Shown piece after piece: positions 35,942 through 45,808 of a stretch of 64,000 nucleotides of DNA. The stretch spans positions 83,269-147,268 of the forward strand of contig NZ_LGDY01000116.1 in assembly GCF_001279525.1 (NCBI RefSeq), written 5' to 3'. The position numbers and the translations under genes are program-made. The notes under the pieces are model-generated. The model did no database searches. It was not told where the DNA came from and saw only the letters and a list, made by a program, of their open reading frames with translations. Position 1 is the stretch's first letter. Each line of letters starts with the position of its first letter. This stretch comes from Nocardia sp. NRRL S-836 (GTDB lineage: Bacteria > Actinomycetota > Actinomycetes > Mycobacteriales > Pseudonocardiaceae).

Positions 35942-36205
35942 TCACCAGGGCTCGTTGAACTCGCCGTCCCGCGCACCCGCCAGGAACGCCTCCCACTCGG
36001 ACATGGTGAACACCAGCACCGACTCGGGGTGCAGGGAGTTGCGCATGGCGATGTAGGTGGCGCCGTCGGTGTGCTCCACCTCGGCGATCTCGGCGTCGCC
36101 GCCCTCGGACGGCGGGCCGGGCGGGCGCTGCCAGACGGCGTCGCGCAGGTCCAGCTTGCCGCGCACGTGGGCCTTGTTGTCGTAGATCGGCGCGCTGTCG
36201 GTCAT
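35942..36205 (-). CDS. DUF397 domain protein
   Basis: An 87-residue protein with the DUF397 ending VFTMSEWEAFLAGARDGEF and an internal EIAEVEHTDGATYIAMRNS in place of the usual strain-specific VEVA...RDSK motif. In actinomycetes such proteins usually pair with an XRE-family regulator; none is adjacent, so this is an orphan. The ATG at 36205 gives standard family length. Function is not established. Confidence 0.8.
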   Translation of the reverse strand: MTDSAPIYDNKAHVRGKLDLRDAVWQRPPGPPSEGGDAEIAEVEHTDGATYIAMRNSLHPESVLVFTMSEWEAFLAGARDGEFNEPW

Positions 36206-36287
36206 GGTCTGGAAAGCTAGCGGATGGACACGAACGGCCCGCAGCACAGCGCTGCGGGCCGTCGTGAAAATCAGTCCATCAGACCAA

Positions 36288-37454
<1,167 letters not shown>

Positions 37455-37964
37455 CTAGCGGACCGCGGTGGCGGTGATGGAACGAGCGCCACGGCCGATG
37501 GCGACCATGCCGGACTGGACGATCTCGCGAAGCCCGTAGGGCTCCAGCATGCGCAGCAACGCGTCGAGTTTTTCAGACGTGCCGGTGGCCTCGATCGTGA
37601 CCGCCTCCGGCGACACGTCGACGACCTTCGCGCGGAAGAGCTGCACGGTTTCGAGGACCTGCGACCGCACCGTCGCGTCCGCGCGGACCTTGATCAGCAC
37701 CAGCTGCCGTTGAACGGAAGCCGCCGGCTCCAGCTCCACGATCTTGATGACGTTGATGAGCTTGTTGAGCTGCTTGGTGACCTGCTCCAGCGGCAGCTCG
37801 TCGACCGACACCACGATCGTCATGCGGGAGATGTCGGGGTACTCCGTGCGGCCGACCGCCAGCGACTCGATGTTGAAGCCGCGGCGGGAGAACAGGCCGG
37901 CGACGCGTGCGAGCACACCGGGCTTGTCCTCGACCAAAACGCTCAGCGTGTGCCTGGTCATCAC
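37455..37964 (-). CDS. ilvN: Acetolactate synthase small (regulatory) subunit
   Basis: A 169-residue regulatory subunit with an N-terminal ACT domain ([33 protein letters not shown], split over residues 5-38) that binds valine, and a C-terminal activating domain. Overlaps the ilvB stop by 4 bases (ATGA), coupling translation of both subunits. Confidence 0.95.
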   Translation of the reverse strand: MMTRHTLSVLVEDKPGVLARVAGLFSRRGFNIESLAVGRTEYPDISRMTIVVSVDELPLEQVTKQLNKLINVIKIVELEPAASVQRQLVLIKVRADATVRSQVLETVQLFRAKVVDVSPEAVTIEATGTSEKLDALLRMLEPYGLREIVQSGMVAIGRGARSITATAVR

Positions 37965-39793
37965 AGGTCCTCATCGAACAGGGGGCGGATGCCGCGGGCG
38001 GCCATGATCTCGGAGTTGCCGGTGCCGGCCGCGACCATCGGCCACACCTGGGCGTCCTTGCCGACGACGAAGTCGACGACGACCGGGCGGTCGTTGATCT
38101 CCAGCGCCTTGGCGATCACCTCGTCCACCTCCTCGCGCGACTCGGCCCGCAGGCCGGCGCATCCGAGCGCTTCCGCCAGGAGCTTGAAGTCTGGGATGCG
38201 GTGCTTGTGCGTCCCCAGATCCGTGTTGGAGTACCGCTCGCCGTAGAACAGGGTCTGCCACTGCCGGACCATGCCCAGGTTGCCGTTGTTGATCACGGCG
38301 ATCTTCACCGGCAGGCCCTCGATGGCGCAGGTGGCGAGCTCCTGGTTGGTCATCTGGAAGCAGCCGTCGCCGTCGATGGCCCACACCGTGCGGCCCGGCT
38401 CACCGGCCTTGATGCCCATGGCGGCGGGAACGGCGAAGCCCATCGTGCCGAGGCCGCCGGAGTTGATCCACGTGCGCGGGTGCTCGTACTTCACGAACTG
38501 CGCGGCCCACATCTGGTGCTGGCCGACGCCCGCGGTGTAGATCGTGTCCGACGGGGACAGCTGGCCGATGCGCTCGATCACGTACTGCGGCGACAACGTG
38601 CCGTCGTCGGGCCAGTTGTAGCCGAGCGGGAACGTCTCGCGGATCGAGTCGAGCGTCTCCCACCACGGCGCCAGGTCGACCTTGGTGGCCGTCTCGCTCT
38701 CGGCGCGCACCGCGTCGATCAGCTCGGTGATGATCTCCTTGCAGTCGCCCACGATCGGGACGTCCGCACGGCGGTTCTTGGAGATCTCGGCCGGGTCGAT
38801 GTCGGCGTGGATGACCTGTGCGTCCGGTGCGAACGACGACAGCACGCCGGTCACGCGGTCGTCGAAGCGGGCGCCCAGCGCGATCAGCAGGTCGGACTTC
38901 TGCATCGCCGCGACGGCCGCGACGGTGCCGTGCATGCCGGGCATGCCCAGGTGCTGCCGGTGCGAGTCGGGGAACGCACCCCGCGCCATCAGCGTGGTGA
39001 CGACCGGGATGCCGGTGTCCTCCGCCAGGCGCAGCAGCTCGGCGTGGGCGTCCGCCTTGATCACGCCGCCGCCCACGTACAGGACGGGCTTGCGGGCGCT
39101 GACGATCAGCTTGGCGGCTTCGCGGACCTGCTTGCCGTGCGGCCGGGTCGTCGGCCGGTAACCGGGCAGGCGCAGGTCGGGCGGCCAGGAGAAGCTGGTG
39201 GTCTCCTGCAGCACGTCCTTGGGGATGTCGACGAGGACCGGGCCGGGTCGGCCGGTCGCCGCGATGTGGAACGCCTCCGCGATCGCCCGCGGGATCTCCG
39301 CGGCGTCGGTCACGAGCATGTTGTGCTTGGTGATCGGCATCGTGATGCCGCAGATGTCCGCCTCCTGGAAGGCGTCCGTGCCGATGAGCGGCCGCGACTG
39401 CTGGCCGGTGATCGCGACGATGGGCACGGAGTCCATGTTCGCGTCCGCGAGCGGGGTGACGAGGTTCGTGGCCCCCGGTCCCGAGGTCGCCATGCAGACG
39501 CCGACCTTGCCGGTGGCCTGGGCGTACCCGGTGGCGGCATGTCCCGCGCCCTGCTCGTGGCGGACCAGGATGTGCCGGACCTTCGTGGAGTCGAGCAGCG
39601 GGTCGTAGGCCGGCAGGATCGTGCCGCCGGGAATGCCGAACACCACCTCGCAGCCGACCGCCTCGAGCGAGCGGACGAGCGACTGGGCACCGGTCACCCG
39701 GATCGGCGCGCCGGAGGGCGGAGCCGGTTTGGGCCGCGGGCCTGGACGGGGCGACGTGGGCTCGGAGGCCTGTCGCGATGGTGCGCTGGTCAT
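37961..39793 (-). CDS. ilvB: Acetolactate synthase large subunit
   Basis: ThDP-dependent catalytic subunit (610 residues) making acetolactate or acetohydroxybutyrate. [18 protein letters not shown] near 50, the catalytic Glu in [19 protein letters not shown] near 80-98, and the ThDP motif [15 protein letters not shown]...NN near 470-500 are present. The ATG at 39793 follows GAGG by 7 bases; an upstream in-frame ATG would lie within the attenuator outlet. Controlled by the leader at 39893-39940. A Pro-rich N-terminal extension of ~35 residues precedes the core. Confidence 0.95.
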   Translation of the reverse strand: MTSAPSRQASEPTSPRPGPRPKPAPPSGAPIRVTGAQSLVRSLEAVGCEVVFGIPGGTILPAYDPLLDSTKVRHILVRHEQGAGHAATGYAQATGKVGVCMATSGPGATNLVTPLADANMDSVPIVAITGQQSRPLIGTDAFQEADICGITMPITKHNMLVTDAAEIPRAIAEAFHIAATGRPGPVLVDIPKDVLQETTSFSWPPDLRLPGYRPTTRPHGKQVREAAKLIVSARKPVLYVGGGVIKADAHAELLRLAEDTGIPVVTTLMARGAFPDSHRQHLGMPGMHGTVAAVAAMQKSDLLIALGARFDDRVTGVLSSFAPDAQVIHADIDPAEISKNRRADVPIVGDCKEIITELIDAVRAESETATKVDLAPWWETLDSIRETFPLGYNWPDDGTLSPQYVIERIGQLSPSDTIYTAGVGQHQMWAAQFVKYEHPRTWINSGGLGTMGFAVPAAMGIKAGEPGRTVWAIDGDGCFQMTNQELATCAIEGLPVKIAVINNGNLGMVRQWQTLFYGERYSNTDLGTHKHRIPDFKLLAEALGCAGLRAESREEVDEVIAKALEINDRPVVVDFVVGKDAQVWPMVAAGTGNSEIMAARGIRPLFDEDL

Positions 39794-39827
39794 CTCATTG
39801 CCTCGTGGGTATCGGGGTCCGGACACG

Positions 39828-39908
39828 AAAAAACCCTCGACAACCCAGAGACGGGTCGTGCGAGGGTCGCGCGTCGACGCAGGCTGTTCGGCTCAGGCGT
39901 CGACGCGC
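39828..39908 (-). promoter_or_regulatory. Attenuator hairpins ahead of ilvB
   Basis: In RNA, GCGCGTCGACGC (39908-39897) pairs with GCGTCGACGCGC (39880-39869), a perfect 12-bp pause hairpin over the end of the leader ORF. ACCCTCGCACGACCC (39867-39853) then pairs with GGGTTGTCGAGGGT (39846-39833), followed by six U residues (39833-39828): an intrinsic terminator. The layout is that of amino-acid attenuation. Confidence 0.85.
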
Positions 39909-39940
39909 CTGAGAAGTACGAGAACGAGCGTGCGCTGCAT
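39893..39940 (-). CDS. ilvB leader peptide (MQRTLVLVLLRRVDA)
   Basis: A 15-codon frame with five consecutive-type regulatory codons (LVLVLL: CTC GTT CTC GTA CTT CTC) for leucine and valine, products of the pathway. Its stop lies inside the pause hairpin. No ribosome-binding site is present; the promoter -10 is 7 bases upstream, so the transcript is probably leaderless. Confidence 0.82.
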   Translation of the reverse strand: MQRTLVLVLLRRVDA

Positions 39941-39947
39941 GAAGCGG

Positions 39948-39977
39948 ACGGTATCGCCTTGCGCAAGAGGCCGTCAA
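39948..39977 (-). promoter_or_regulatory. Promoter of the ilvB leader
   Basis: Minus-strand TTGACG (39977-39972), 18-base spacer, TACCGT (39953-39948), then 7 bases to the leader ATG. The -35 is near consensus. Confidence 0.7.
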
Positions 39978-40025
39978 CTCTGCGGGATGGATTTCCCGGA
40001 TGGTGGACGTGGAACAATCGTCCGG

Positions 40026-40508
40026 GTGAAGAAGCTGGTCTTTCGCATCCCGGCAACGGCCCTGCTCGCGGCGTGTTTGATCGCGATCTGCGTGACGCCT
40101 GTGGCGTGGGTCGCTCCGGGGCTGCAGGTGCTCTACGTCTTCCCGCTCGGGTACGCGTACTGGGTGGTCCGCAACCGCACGACCGCCACCGAGGAGGACC
40201 TCGTCGCCCGCGGCCTGTTCGGCTCCACGACGGTGCGGTGGTCGGAGCTGAAGTCGCTCCGGCTGGTCGAGAAGGGCTGGCTGAAGGCCGTGCGGTCCGA
40301 CGACACCGAGGTGACGCTCCCGGCCGTGCGGATGATGCACCTGCCCGCGCTGTCGGCGATCAGCGGCGGTCTCGTGCCGGACCCGAACGCCTCGCTGGCG
40401 GCGGAGAAGGCGGCGGCGGAGGAAGAAGCCGGAAAGGCTGAATCCGGCGAGGCGGCCGCCGAGTCTGACGAGAGCGGAACACCCGGATCCGTACAGTCGG
40501 AGAAGTGA
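40026..40508 (+). CDS. PH-domain membrane protein, CFP6 type
   Basis: A 160-residue protein with two hydrophobic segments (about residues 7-26 and 30-45) followed by a bacterial PH-like domain (TTVRWSELKSLRLVEKGWLKAV) and an acidic Ala/Glu tail. It corresponds to the mycobacterial CFP6 (low molecular weight antigen 6), which also lies divergent from ilvB. Function unknown. GTG 40026 (VKKLVFRIP) chosen; an in-frame ATG at 39987 is possible but lies in the ilvB promoter region. The stop overlaps the next start (GTGA). Confidence 0.8.
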   Translation: MKKLVFRIPATALLAACLIAICVTPVAWVAPGLQVLYVFPLGYAYWVVRNRTTATEEDLVARGLFGSTTVRWSELKSLRLVEKGWLKAVRSDDTEVTLPAVRMMHLPALSAISGGLVPDPNASLAAEKAAAEEEAGKAESGEAAAESDESGTPGSVQSEK

Positions 40509-40942
40509 CCAAACGAGTTCCGCTGCTGAGCCTGCTGCTGTCCATCGCGGGCTTGCTGACCTCGGCTTACCTGACGTACACGCACTTCGACCGGTCCGCG
40601 TTGATCTGCTCGGCCGACGCGGTCGTGGACTGTGAGACGGTGACCTCCAGCGACCAGTCGGAGCTCTTCGGCATCCCGGTCGCGATCCTCGGGCTCGCCT
40701 TCTTCGCGTTCCTGACCGTGATCTGCCTCCCGTTCGCGTGGCGGGTCGAGGCGCTGAAGTGGGTGCGGCTCGGTGCCGTCGCCGTCGGTGTCCTGATGGT
40801 CGTGTACCTGGTCGCGGCCGAGTTGCTGATCATCGGCAAGATCTGCCTGTGGTGCACGGTTGTGCACATCATCACGCTCGCACTGGCCTATCTGCTGGTC
40901 TCGGCCGGTCTGCGTGAGAACGCTGCCGCGGGGCACGAGTAA
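40505..40942 (+). CDS. Vitamin K epoxide reductase (VKOR) family protein
   Basis: A 145-residue, four-helix membrane protein with the VKOR redox cysteines: Cys35 and Cys43 in the loop (CSADAVVDC) and the active CLWC (Cys114, Cys117) in the last helix. Bacterial VKOR reoxidises a DsbA-like thiol oxidase using quinone, so it supports disulfide formation outside the cell. No DsbA partner is fused or adjacent. The GTG start overlaps the PH-domain gene stop, so the two are coupled. Confidence 0.87.
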   Translation: MTKRVPLLSLLLSIAGLLTSAYLTYTHFDRSALICSADAVVDCETVTSSDQSELFGIPVAILGLAFFAFLTVICLPFAWRVEALKWVRLGAVAVGVLMVVYLVAAELLIIGKICLWCTVVHIITLALAYLLVSAGLRENAAAGHE

Positions 40943-41025
40943 CCTTTGAGGCACCGCTCCCAGACTGGTGACGCCTGACCCGGCCGTCCCGCGCGCATTC
41001 TTCTTGAACTGAATCTGGAGGAGCA

Positions 41026-42870
41026 GTGCCTCAGCTCCGCTCTCGCACCACCACGCACGGCCGCAACGCTGCCGGAGCCCGCGCTCTCTGGCGCGCGACC
41101 GGCATGACGGACAGCGACTTCGGCAAGCCCATCATCGCGATCGCCAACTCGTACACGCAGTTCGTGCCGGGCCACGTGCACCTGCGCGACCTCGGCGACA
41201 TCGTGGCCGAGGCCGTGCGCGAGGCGGGTGGCGTGCCGCGCGAGTTCCACACCATCGCGGTCGACGACGGCATCGCCATGGGTCACAGCGGCATGCTCTA
41301 CTCGCTGCCCAGCCGCGAGATCATCGCCGACTCGGTCGAGTACATGGTCAACGCGCACCAGGCCGACGCGATCGTGTGCATCTCGAACTGCGACAAGATC
41401 ACGCCCGGCATGCTGAACGCGGCCATGCGCCTCAACATCCCCGTCGTGTTCGTCTCCGGCGGCCCGATGGAGGCCGGCAAGGCCGTCGTCGTCGAGGGCG
41501 TCGCCGTCGCACCGACCGACCTCATCACCGCGATCTCCGCCTCGGCGTCGCCCGCCGTGGACGACGCGGGACTGAGCGAGGTCGAGCGCTCCGCGTGCCC
41601 GACCTGCGGTTCCTGCTCCGGCATGTTCACCGCGAACTCGATGAACTGCCTGACCGAGGCCCTCGGCCTGTCGTTGCCGGGCAACGGTTCCACGCTCGCC
41701 ACCCACGCCGCGCGCCGCGAGCTGTTCTCCGAGGCCGGCCGCGTGGTCGTGGAGCTGTGCAAGCGCTGGTACGGCGAGGACGACGAGTCGGCGCTGCCGC
41801 GGTCGATCGCGAACCGCAAGGCGTTCGAGAACGCGATGGCGCTGGACATGGCCATGGGCGGCTCGACGAACACCGTGCTGCACATCCTCGCCGCCGCGCA
41901 GGAGGGCGAGATCGACTTCACGCTGCAGGACATCGACGACCTGTCCCGCCGCGTGCCGTGCCTGTCGAAGGTGTCGCCGAACTCCGACTACCACATGGAG
42001 GACGTGCACCGGGCCGGCGGAATCCCCGCGCTGCTGGGCGAGCTGCACCGCGGCGGCCTGCTGAACGAGGACGTCACCTCGGTGCACACGCCCACGCTCG
42101 CGGAGTGGCTCGCGAAGTGGGACATCCGCGCGGAGAGCCCGTCGCAGGAGGCGCTGGAGCTGTTCCACGCGGCCCCCGGCGGCGTGCGCACGACGCAGGC
42201 GTTCTCCACCGCGAACCGCTGGTCCTCTTTGGACACCGACGCGGCGGGCGGCTGCATCCGCGACGTCGAGCACGCCTACACCAGGGACGGCGGCCTGGCC
42301 GTGCTGCGCGGCAACCTGGCCGAGCGCGGCGCGATCATCAAGGCGGCCGGCATCGACGAGGAGCTGTGGCGCTTCGAGGGCCCGGCGCGCGTCGTCGAGT
42401 CCCAGGAGCAGGCCGTGTCGGTGATCCTGAACAAGGAGATCCAGGCCGGCGACGTGCTGGTCGTGCGCTACGAGGGCCCCTCCGGCGGCCCCGGCATGCA
42501 GGAGATGCTGCACCCGACGGCGTTCCTCAAGGGCTCCGGCCTGGGCAAGAAGTGCGCGCTGATCACCGACGGCCGCTTCTCCGGCGGTTCCTCGGGCCTG
42601 TCGATCGGCCACGTCTCGCCCGAGGCGGCCGGTGGCGGCACGATCGGCCTGGTCGAGAACGGCGACCGGATCCTCATCGACGTGCACGAGCGGCGGCTGG
42701 AGCTGCTGGTGGACGACGACGTGCTGGCCGAGCGCCGCGCCAAGATGGAGGCCTCGGAACGGCCGTGGCAGCCGGTCGACCGCATCCGCCCGGTCACGGG
42801 CGCGCTGCGGGCGTACGCGCGGATGGCGACGGACGCCTCGACGGGTGCCGTGCGCGACCCCAGCCGCTAG
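41026..42870 (+). CDS. ilvD: Dihydroxy-acid dehydratase
   Basis: Dehydrates dihydroxy acids to the keto acids of valine and isoleucine. The 614-residue Fe-S enzyme has [20 protein letters not shown] near 123-142 and [20 protein letters not shown] near 188-207 (cluster and Mg ligands), and a C-terminal [20 protein letters not shown] near 515-535. GTG start at 41026 preceded by GGAGGAGCA. It is on the opposite strand from ilvBNC and has its own promoter. No leader or attenuator is visible upstream. Confidence 0.96.
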   Translation: MPQLRSRTTTHGRNAAGARALWRATGMTDSDFGKPIIAIANSYTQFVPGHVHLRDLGDIVAEAVREAGGVPREFHTIAVDDGIAMGHSGMLYSLPSREIIADSVEYMVNAHQADAIVCISNCDKITPGMLNAAMRLNIPVVFVSGGPMEAGKAVVVEGVAVAPTDLITAISASASPAVDDAGLSEVERSACPTCGSCSGMFTANSMNCLTEALGLSLPGNGSTLATHAARRELFSEAGRVVVELCKRWYGEDDESALPRSIANRKAFENAMALDMAMGGSTNTVLHILAAAQEGEIDFTLQDIDDLSRRVPCLSKVSPNSDYHMEDVHRAGGIPALLGELHRGGLLNEDVTSVHTPTLAEWLAKWDIRAESPSQEALELFHAAPGGVRTTQAFSTANRWSSLDTDAAGGCIRDVEHAYTRDGGLAVLRGNLAERGAIIKAAGIDEELWRFEGPARVVESQEQAVSVILNKEIQAGDVLVVRYEGPSGGPGMQEMLHPTAFLKGSGLGKKCALITDGRFSGGSSGLSIGHVSPEAAGGGTIGLVENGDRILIDVHERRLELLVDDDVLAERRAKMEASERPWQPVDRIRPVTGALRAYARMATDASTGAVRDPSR

Positions 42871-42889
42871 AGCTGGAACACCGCAGCCG

Positions 42890-43132
42890 CTAGAGAACAG
42901 CGGCAAGCGCCAGGCAGGTGCCGAAGACCAGCCAGCCCGTCAGCGGTCCGCTGACGGGCTGGTTCGTCCTCTTGACCAGGATCCCCGCGACGACCAGGCC
43001 CGCGAGCAGGCCGAGCGGCGGCAGCAGTGACCTCGCGGTGAGCCCGAACGGGAACGCCACCAGGTAGACCACCGGGATCCCGACCACCAGCAGGGCGAGC
43101 TGGAGGACCGCGCCCGTCAGGTTCTTCCGCAT
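42890..43132 (-). CDS. Small membrane protein
   Basis: An 80-residue protein with three hydrophobic stretches (LQLALLVVGIPVVYLVAF, LLPPLGLLAGLVVAGILV, GWLVFGTCLALAAVL), unrecognised. It converges on ilvD with 19 bases between. Codons for QPVSGPLTGW fall on a long palindrome (42932-42962) that may serve as the ilvD terminator. It ends a possible unit with the upstream DoxX gene (9 bases separate its start from the DoxX stop). Confidence 0.6.
   Translation of the reverse strand: MRKNLTGAVLQLALLVVGIPVVYLVAFPFGLTARSLLPPLGLLAGLVVAGILVKRTNQPVSGPLTGWLVFGTCLALAAVL
42932..42962. terminator. Palindrome inside the small membrane protein gene, possible ilvD terminator
   Basis: CCAGCCCGTCAGCGG and CCGCTGACGGGCTGG flank a single T, giving a 31-base near-perfect palindrome 62 bases past the ilvD stop and inside the convergent gene. 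Confidence 0.5.
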
Positions 43133-43141
43133 GCGCCGTTC

Positions 43142-43867
43142 CTACCGGAACACGAAGAACGTCAGCGCCGCGCCACCCGCTCCGAGCAGCAGCGCGATGA
43201 ACCCGGCCGCCAGCGGGTGGCGGAACCAGCTGCGGTTGTAGTCCAGCGCGGCCCGGCCGGGCCCGGCGAACAGCGCCGCGAACGCCATGCCCGCGAGCGC
43301 CAGCTCCAGCTCCACGCCGTTGGGGCCGAAGAAGCCGCCCTTGTACTTCAGCGCGATGACGTTGGCCATCACCGCGAGCAGGCCCGCGGCGGCCAGCGGC
43401 GTGAAGAGGCCGAGCACGAGCAGGCCGCCACCGGCCAGCTCCGTGATGCCGGTGACCCAGGAGAGGACGACCGACTCGCGGTAGCCCATCTTCTCCAGCG
43501 ACTGCGCGAAGCCGTTGATGCCGGGACCGCCGAAGAGCCCGAAGACCTTCTGCAGGCCGTGCAGCACGAAGATGCCGCCGAGCACGGCACGCATGCCGAG
43601 CAGACCGAGGTCGGGACCCGCGGTCCAGCGGAACCTCCTGCGCTCGTCGAACGCGTCGTCGTCCCCGTGGTTGTCCACAGTGGACTTGTCCAGCGGCGTG
43701 TAGGCCGTCGTGTCGAAGGACTTCGTCGTCGGGTCGTACGGCGACGCGCTCTCGCCGGCTCTGGTCGTGCCGTCGTCGAAGTGGTGCACTCCCCCTCCGC
43801 TGCCCGAGTAGAACGAGTCGTCGGAGAAAGCGCTCGAACTGGTCGAGCCTTTGTCGTGAGTAGCCAC
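43142..43867 (-). CDS. DoxX family membrane protein
   Basis: A 241-residue protein. The first ~80 residues are hydrophilic, Ser/Asp-rich and disordered. The remainder is a DoxX four-helix domain (GMRAVLGGIFVLHGLQKVFGLFGG, ELAGGGLLVLGLFTPLAAAGLLAVMANVI in pieces, and a last helix PLAAGFIALLLGAGGAALTFFVF). DoxX proteins are membrane redox or thiosulfate-oxidoreductase-related components of unclear role. GTG start at 43867. Confidence 0.85.
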   Translation of the reverse strand: MATHDKGSTSSSAFSDDSFYSGSGGGVHHFDDGTTRAGESASPYDPTTKSFDTTAYTPLDKSTVDNHGDDDAFDERRRFRWTAGPDLGLLGMRAVLGGIFVLHGLQKVFGLFGGPGINGFAQSLEKMGYRESVVLSWVTGITELAGGGLLVLGLFTPLAAAGLLAVMANVIALKYKGGFFGPNGVELELALAGMAFAALFAGPGRAALDYNRSWFRHPLAAGFIALLLGAGGAALTFFVFR

Positions 43868-43936
43868 GCCCGCACGCTAGGAGACCGGCAAAGCGCGCGC
43901 GAGAGCCGAACGGCAGCGAAGCCTCGCCCCAACGGC

Positions 43937-44851
43937 CTAGTAGCTCCCGGTCACGAGGTTGCGCGGGTTCTCCCCCGCCACGAACCGGGCGACCTCGGCG
44001 GCGACCACGGCGTAGGCGCGCTGCAAGCTCCCCGTGCAGCTCCCGGCCACGTGCGGGGTGAGCAGCAGACCCGGTGCGGTCCACAGTGGATGATCCGCGG
44101 GCAGTGGTTCGGGATCGGTCACGTCCAGGGCCGCGCGCAGCCGCCCGGAGGTCAGCTCCGCGAGCAGCGCGTCGGTGTCGACGACCGGGCCGCGGGCACC
44201 GTTGACCAGGATCGCGCCGTCCTTCATCGCGGCGAGGAACTTGGCGTCGACGAGGTGCCTGGTCTCGTCGGTGATCGGCGTGAAGATCACGACCGCGTCG
44301 AACTCCGGCAGCAGCGCGGGCAGCTCGTCGATGCCGTGCACACCCTCGCGTGCGGTGCGGCCGACCAGGGTGGCGGTGGCGTCGAACGGTTCCAGCCGGC
44401 GCCGCAGCTGCTGACCGAGGTCGCCCGCTCCGACGATGAGGACCTTCTTGTCCTGCAACGTGTCCGTCGTGTGGTAGTCCCAGCGGCCCTCGGCGCGGGC
44501 CCGTTCGAACACGAGGAGGTCCCGGTAGATCGCCAGCAGGGCGCCGATCGCCCACTCCGCGGTGCTGCCGCCGTGGGCGCCGCGGCACGTGGAGAGCAGC
44601 ACGCCGTCCGGAACGCGGCCGACGAAGTTCTCCGCGCCCGCGCTGAGCAGCTGCACGAGCCTCAGGTCCGGCAGCTGCGCGAACACGTCGCGCGGATCGG
44701 TGCCGGCGAGGAACTTCGGCACCAGGACCTCGGCCCGCGCCGCCTCCGCCGGCAGCGGTTCCCCCGGCACGTAGCGAACCGGCCGGACACCGTCCACCCG
44801 GGACAGCACGTCGACTCCGAGGGCATCTGGCACGAGCACGGTGAGCGTCAC
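43937..44851 (-). CDS. D-isomer-specific 2-hydroxyacid dehydrogenase
   Basis: A 304-residue NAD-dependent enzyme with KKVLIVGAGDLGQQLRRRLEPF near 135-156, GARGPVVDTDALLAEL near 218-233 with the catalytic Arg before it, and the catalytic His in LLTPHVAGSC near 270. The start was set at the GTG 44851 (VTLTVLVPDALG), giving normal family length; the longer open frame is antisense of the hydrolase gene. Substrate unknown (phosphoglycerate-, glyoxylate- and hydroxypyruvate-type members exist). Divergent from the alpha/beta hydrolase, 39 bases apart. Confidence 0.85.
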   Translation of the reverse strand: MTLTVLVPDALGVDVLSRVDGVRPVRYVPGEPLPAEAARAEVLVPKFLAGTDPRDVFAQLPDLRLVQLLSAGAENFVGRVPDGVLLSTCRGAHGGSTAEWAIGALLAIYRDLLVFERARAEGRWDYHTTDTLQDKKVLIVGAGDLGQQLRRRLEPFDATATLVGRTAREGVHGIDELPALLPEFDAVVIFTPITDETRHLVDAKFLAAMKDGAILVNGARGPVVDTDALLAELTSGRLRAALDVTDPEPLPADHPLWTAPGLLLTPHVAGSCTGSLQRAYAVVAAEVARFVAGENPRNLVTGSY

Positions 44852-44890
44852 CCCTGCAACATACTGCCGGGGTGCGCCAGAATGGCGGCC

Positions 44891-45799
44891 ATGCGCGAGC
44901 ACGACGTCACCTCGTGGGACGGCACGAAGATCCGGACGTGGCAGGTGGGCGGCGACGGTCCGGCGGTGCTGCTGTGCCCCGGCGTCGGGTCGGGGCCGGA
45001 GTCGTGGCCGTCGCTGGCCGACCGCCACGGCCTCGTCAGCTGGTACATGCGCGGCACGATGGGCTCGGACCGGCCCGCCGACGAGCGCAACATCACACTG
45101 GACGACCACGTGGCCGACGCGCTGGCGGTGCTCGACGACGCGGGCATCGAGCGGTGCGTCGTCATGGGCTGGTCGATGGGTGTCACGATCGCCGCCGAGC
45201 TGGCGTTGCGGTACCCGGACCGGGTGGCGGGCCTGCTGCTCGTCGCGGGTGCGCCGGGCGACTCGTTCGGGGGCATGCTGCCGCTGGTGCCGAGCCGGTG
45301 GCGCCGCACGGTCGGCCTGACCGCCACCCGGCTGCTCCAGCAGGCCGGTCCGCTGCTGGACGGGGTGCTGCACCGGATGCCGGTGACGGACCTGACGACG
45401 TTCCTGCTGCGGCACAGCGGCGTGATCAAGCCGAGCAGCGACCCGAAGGCCGTGGCACGGGCGGTCAGCCGGTTCCTGCGGCACGACTGGCGCTGGTACT
45501 TCACGCTGGCGCTCGCGCTGGGTGAGGCACCGCGCCAGGACCTCCGCCCGATCGTGTGCCCGGTCACACTGCTGGCCGGGCGCGACGACGTGCTGGCGAC
45601 CACGGAGAGCATGGCGACGCCCGCCGGAGCGTTGCCCCAGGCCCGGCTGCGGGTGCTGCCGTGCAGCCACTACCTGCCGCTGGAGGCGCCGGAGGTGGTG
45701 AGCGAGGAGCTGGACCTCGTGCTCGACCGGGTGGCGGCCGTCGACTTCGCCGTCGAGACCACGACCGCGTTCACTTCAGGTTCACGGTCGCGCACCTAG
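44891..45799 (+). CDS. Alpha/beta hydrolase
   Basis: A 302-residue alpha/beta hydrolase. The nucleophile elbow is GWSMGV (Ser near residue 93), the acid Asp lies in LLAGRDDVLA near 242, and the catalytic His in LPCSHYLPLEAPE near 267. LCPGVGSGPESW forms the oxyanion loop. Substrate unknown. ATG 44891 chosen, ATG 44882 three codons upstream is an equal alternative. The LppZ-like gene follows after 9 bases, so they are probably co-transcribed. Confidence 0.87.
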   Translation: MREHDVTSWDGTKIRTWQVGGDGPAVLLCPGVGSGPESWPSLADRHGLVSWYMRGTMGSDRPADERNITLDDHVADALAVLDDAGIERCVVMGWSMGVTIAAELALRYPDRVAGLLLVAGAPGDSFGGMLPLVPSRWRRTVGLTATRLLQQAGPLLDGVLHRMPVTDLTTFLLRHSGVIKPSSDPKAVARAVSRFLRHDWRWYFTLALALGEAPRQDLRPIVCPVTLLAGRDDVLATTESMATPAGALPQARLRVLPCSHYLPLEAPEVVSEELDLVLDRVAAVDFAVETTTAFTSGSRSRT

Positions 45800-45808
45800 C
45801 CTGGGTTC

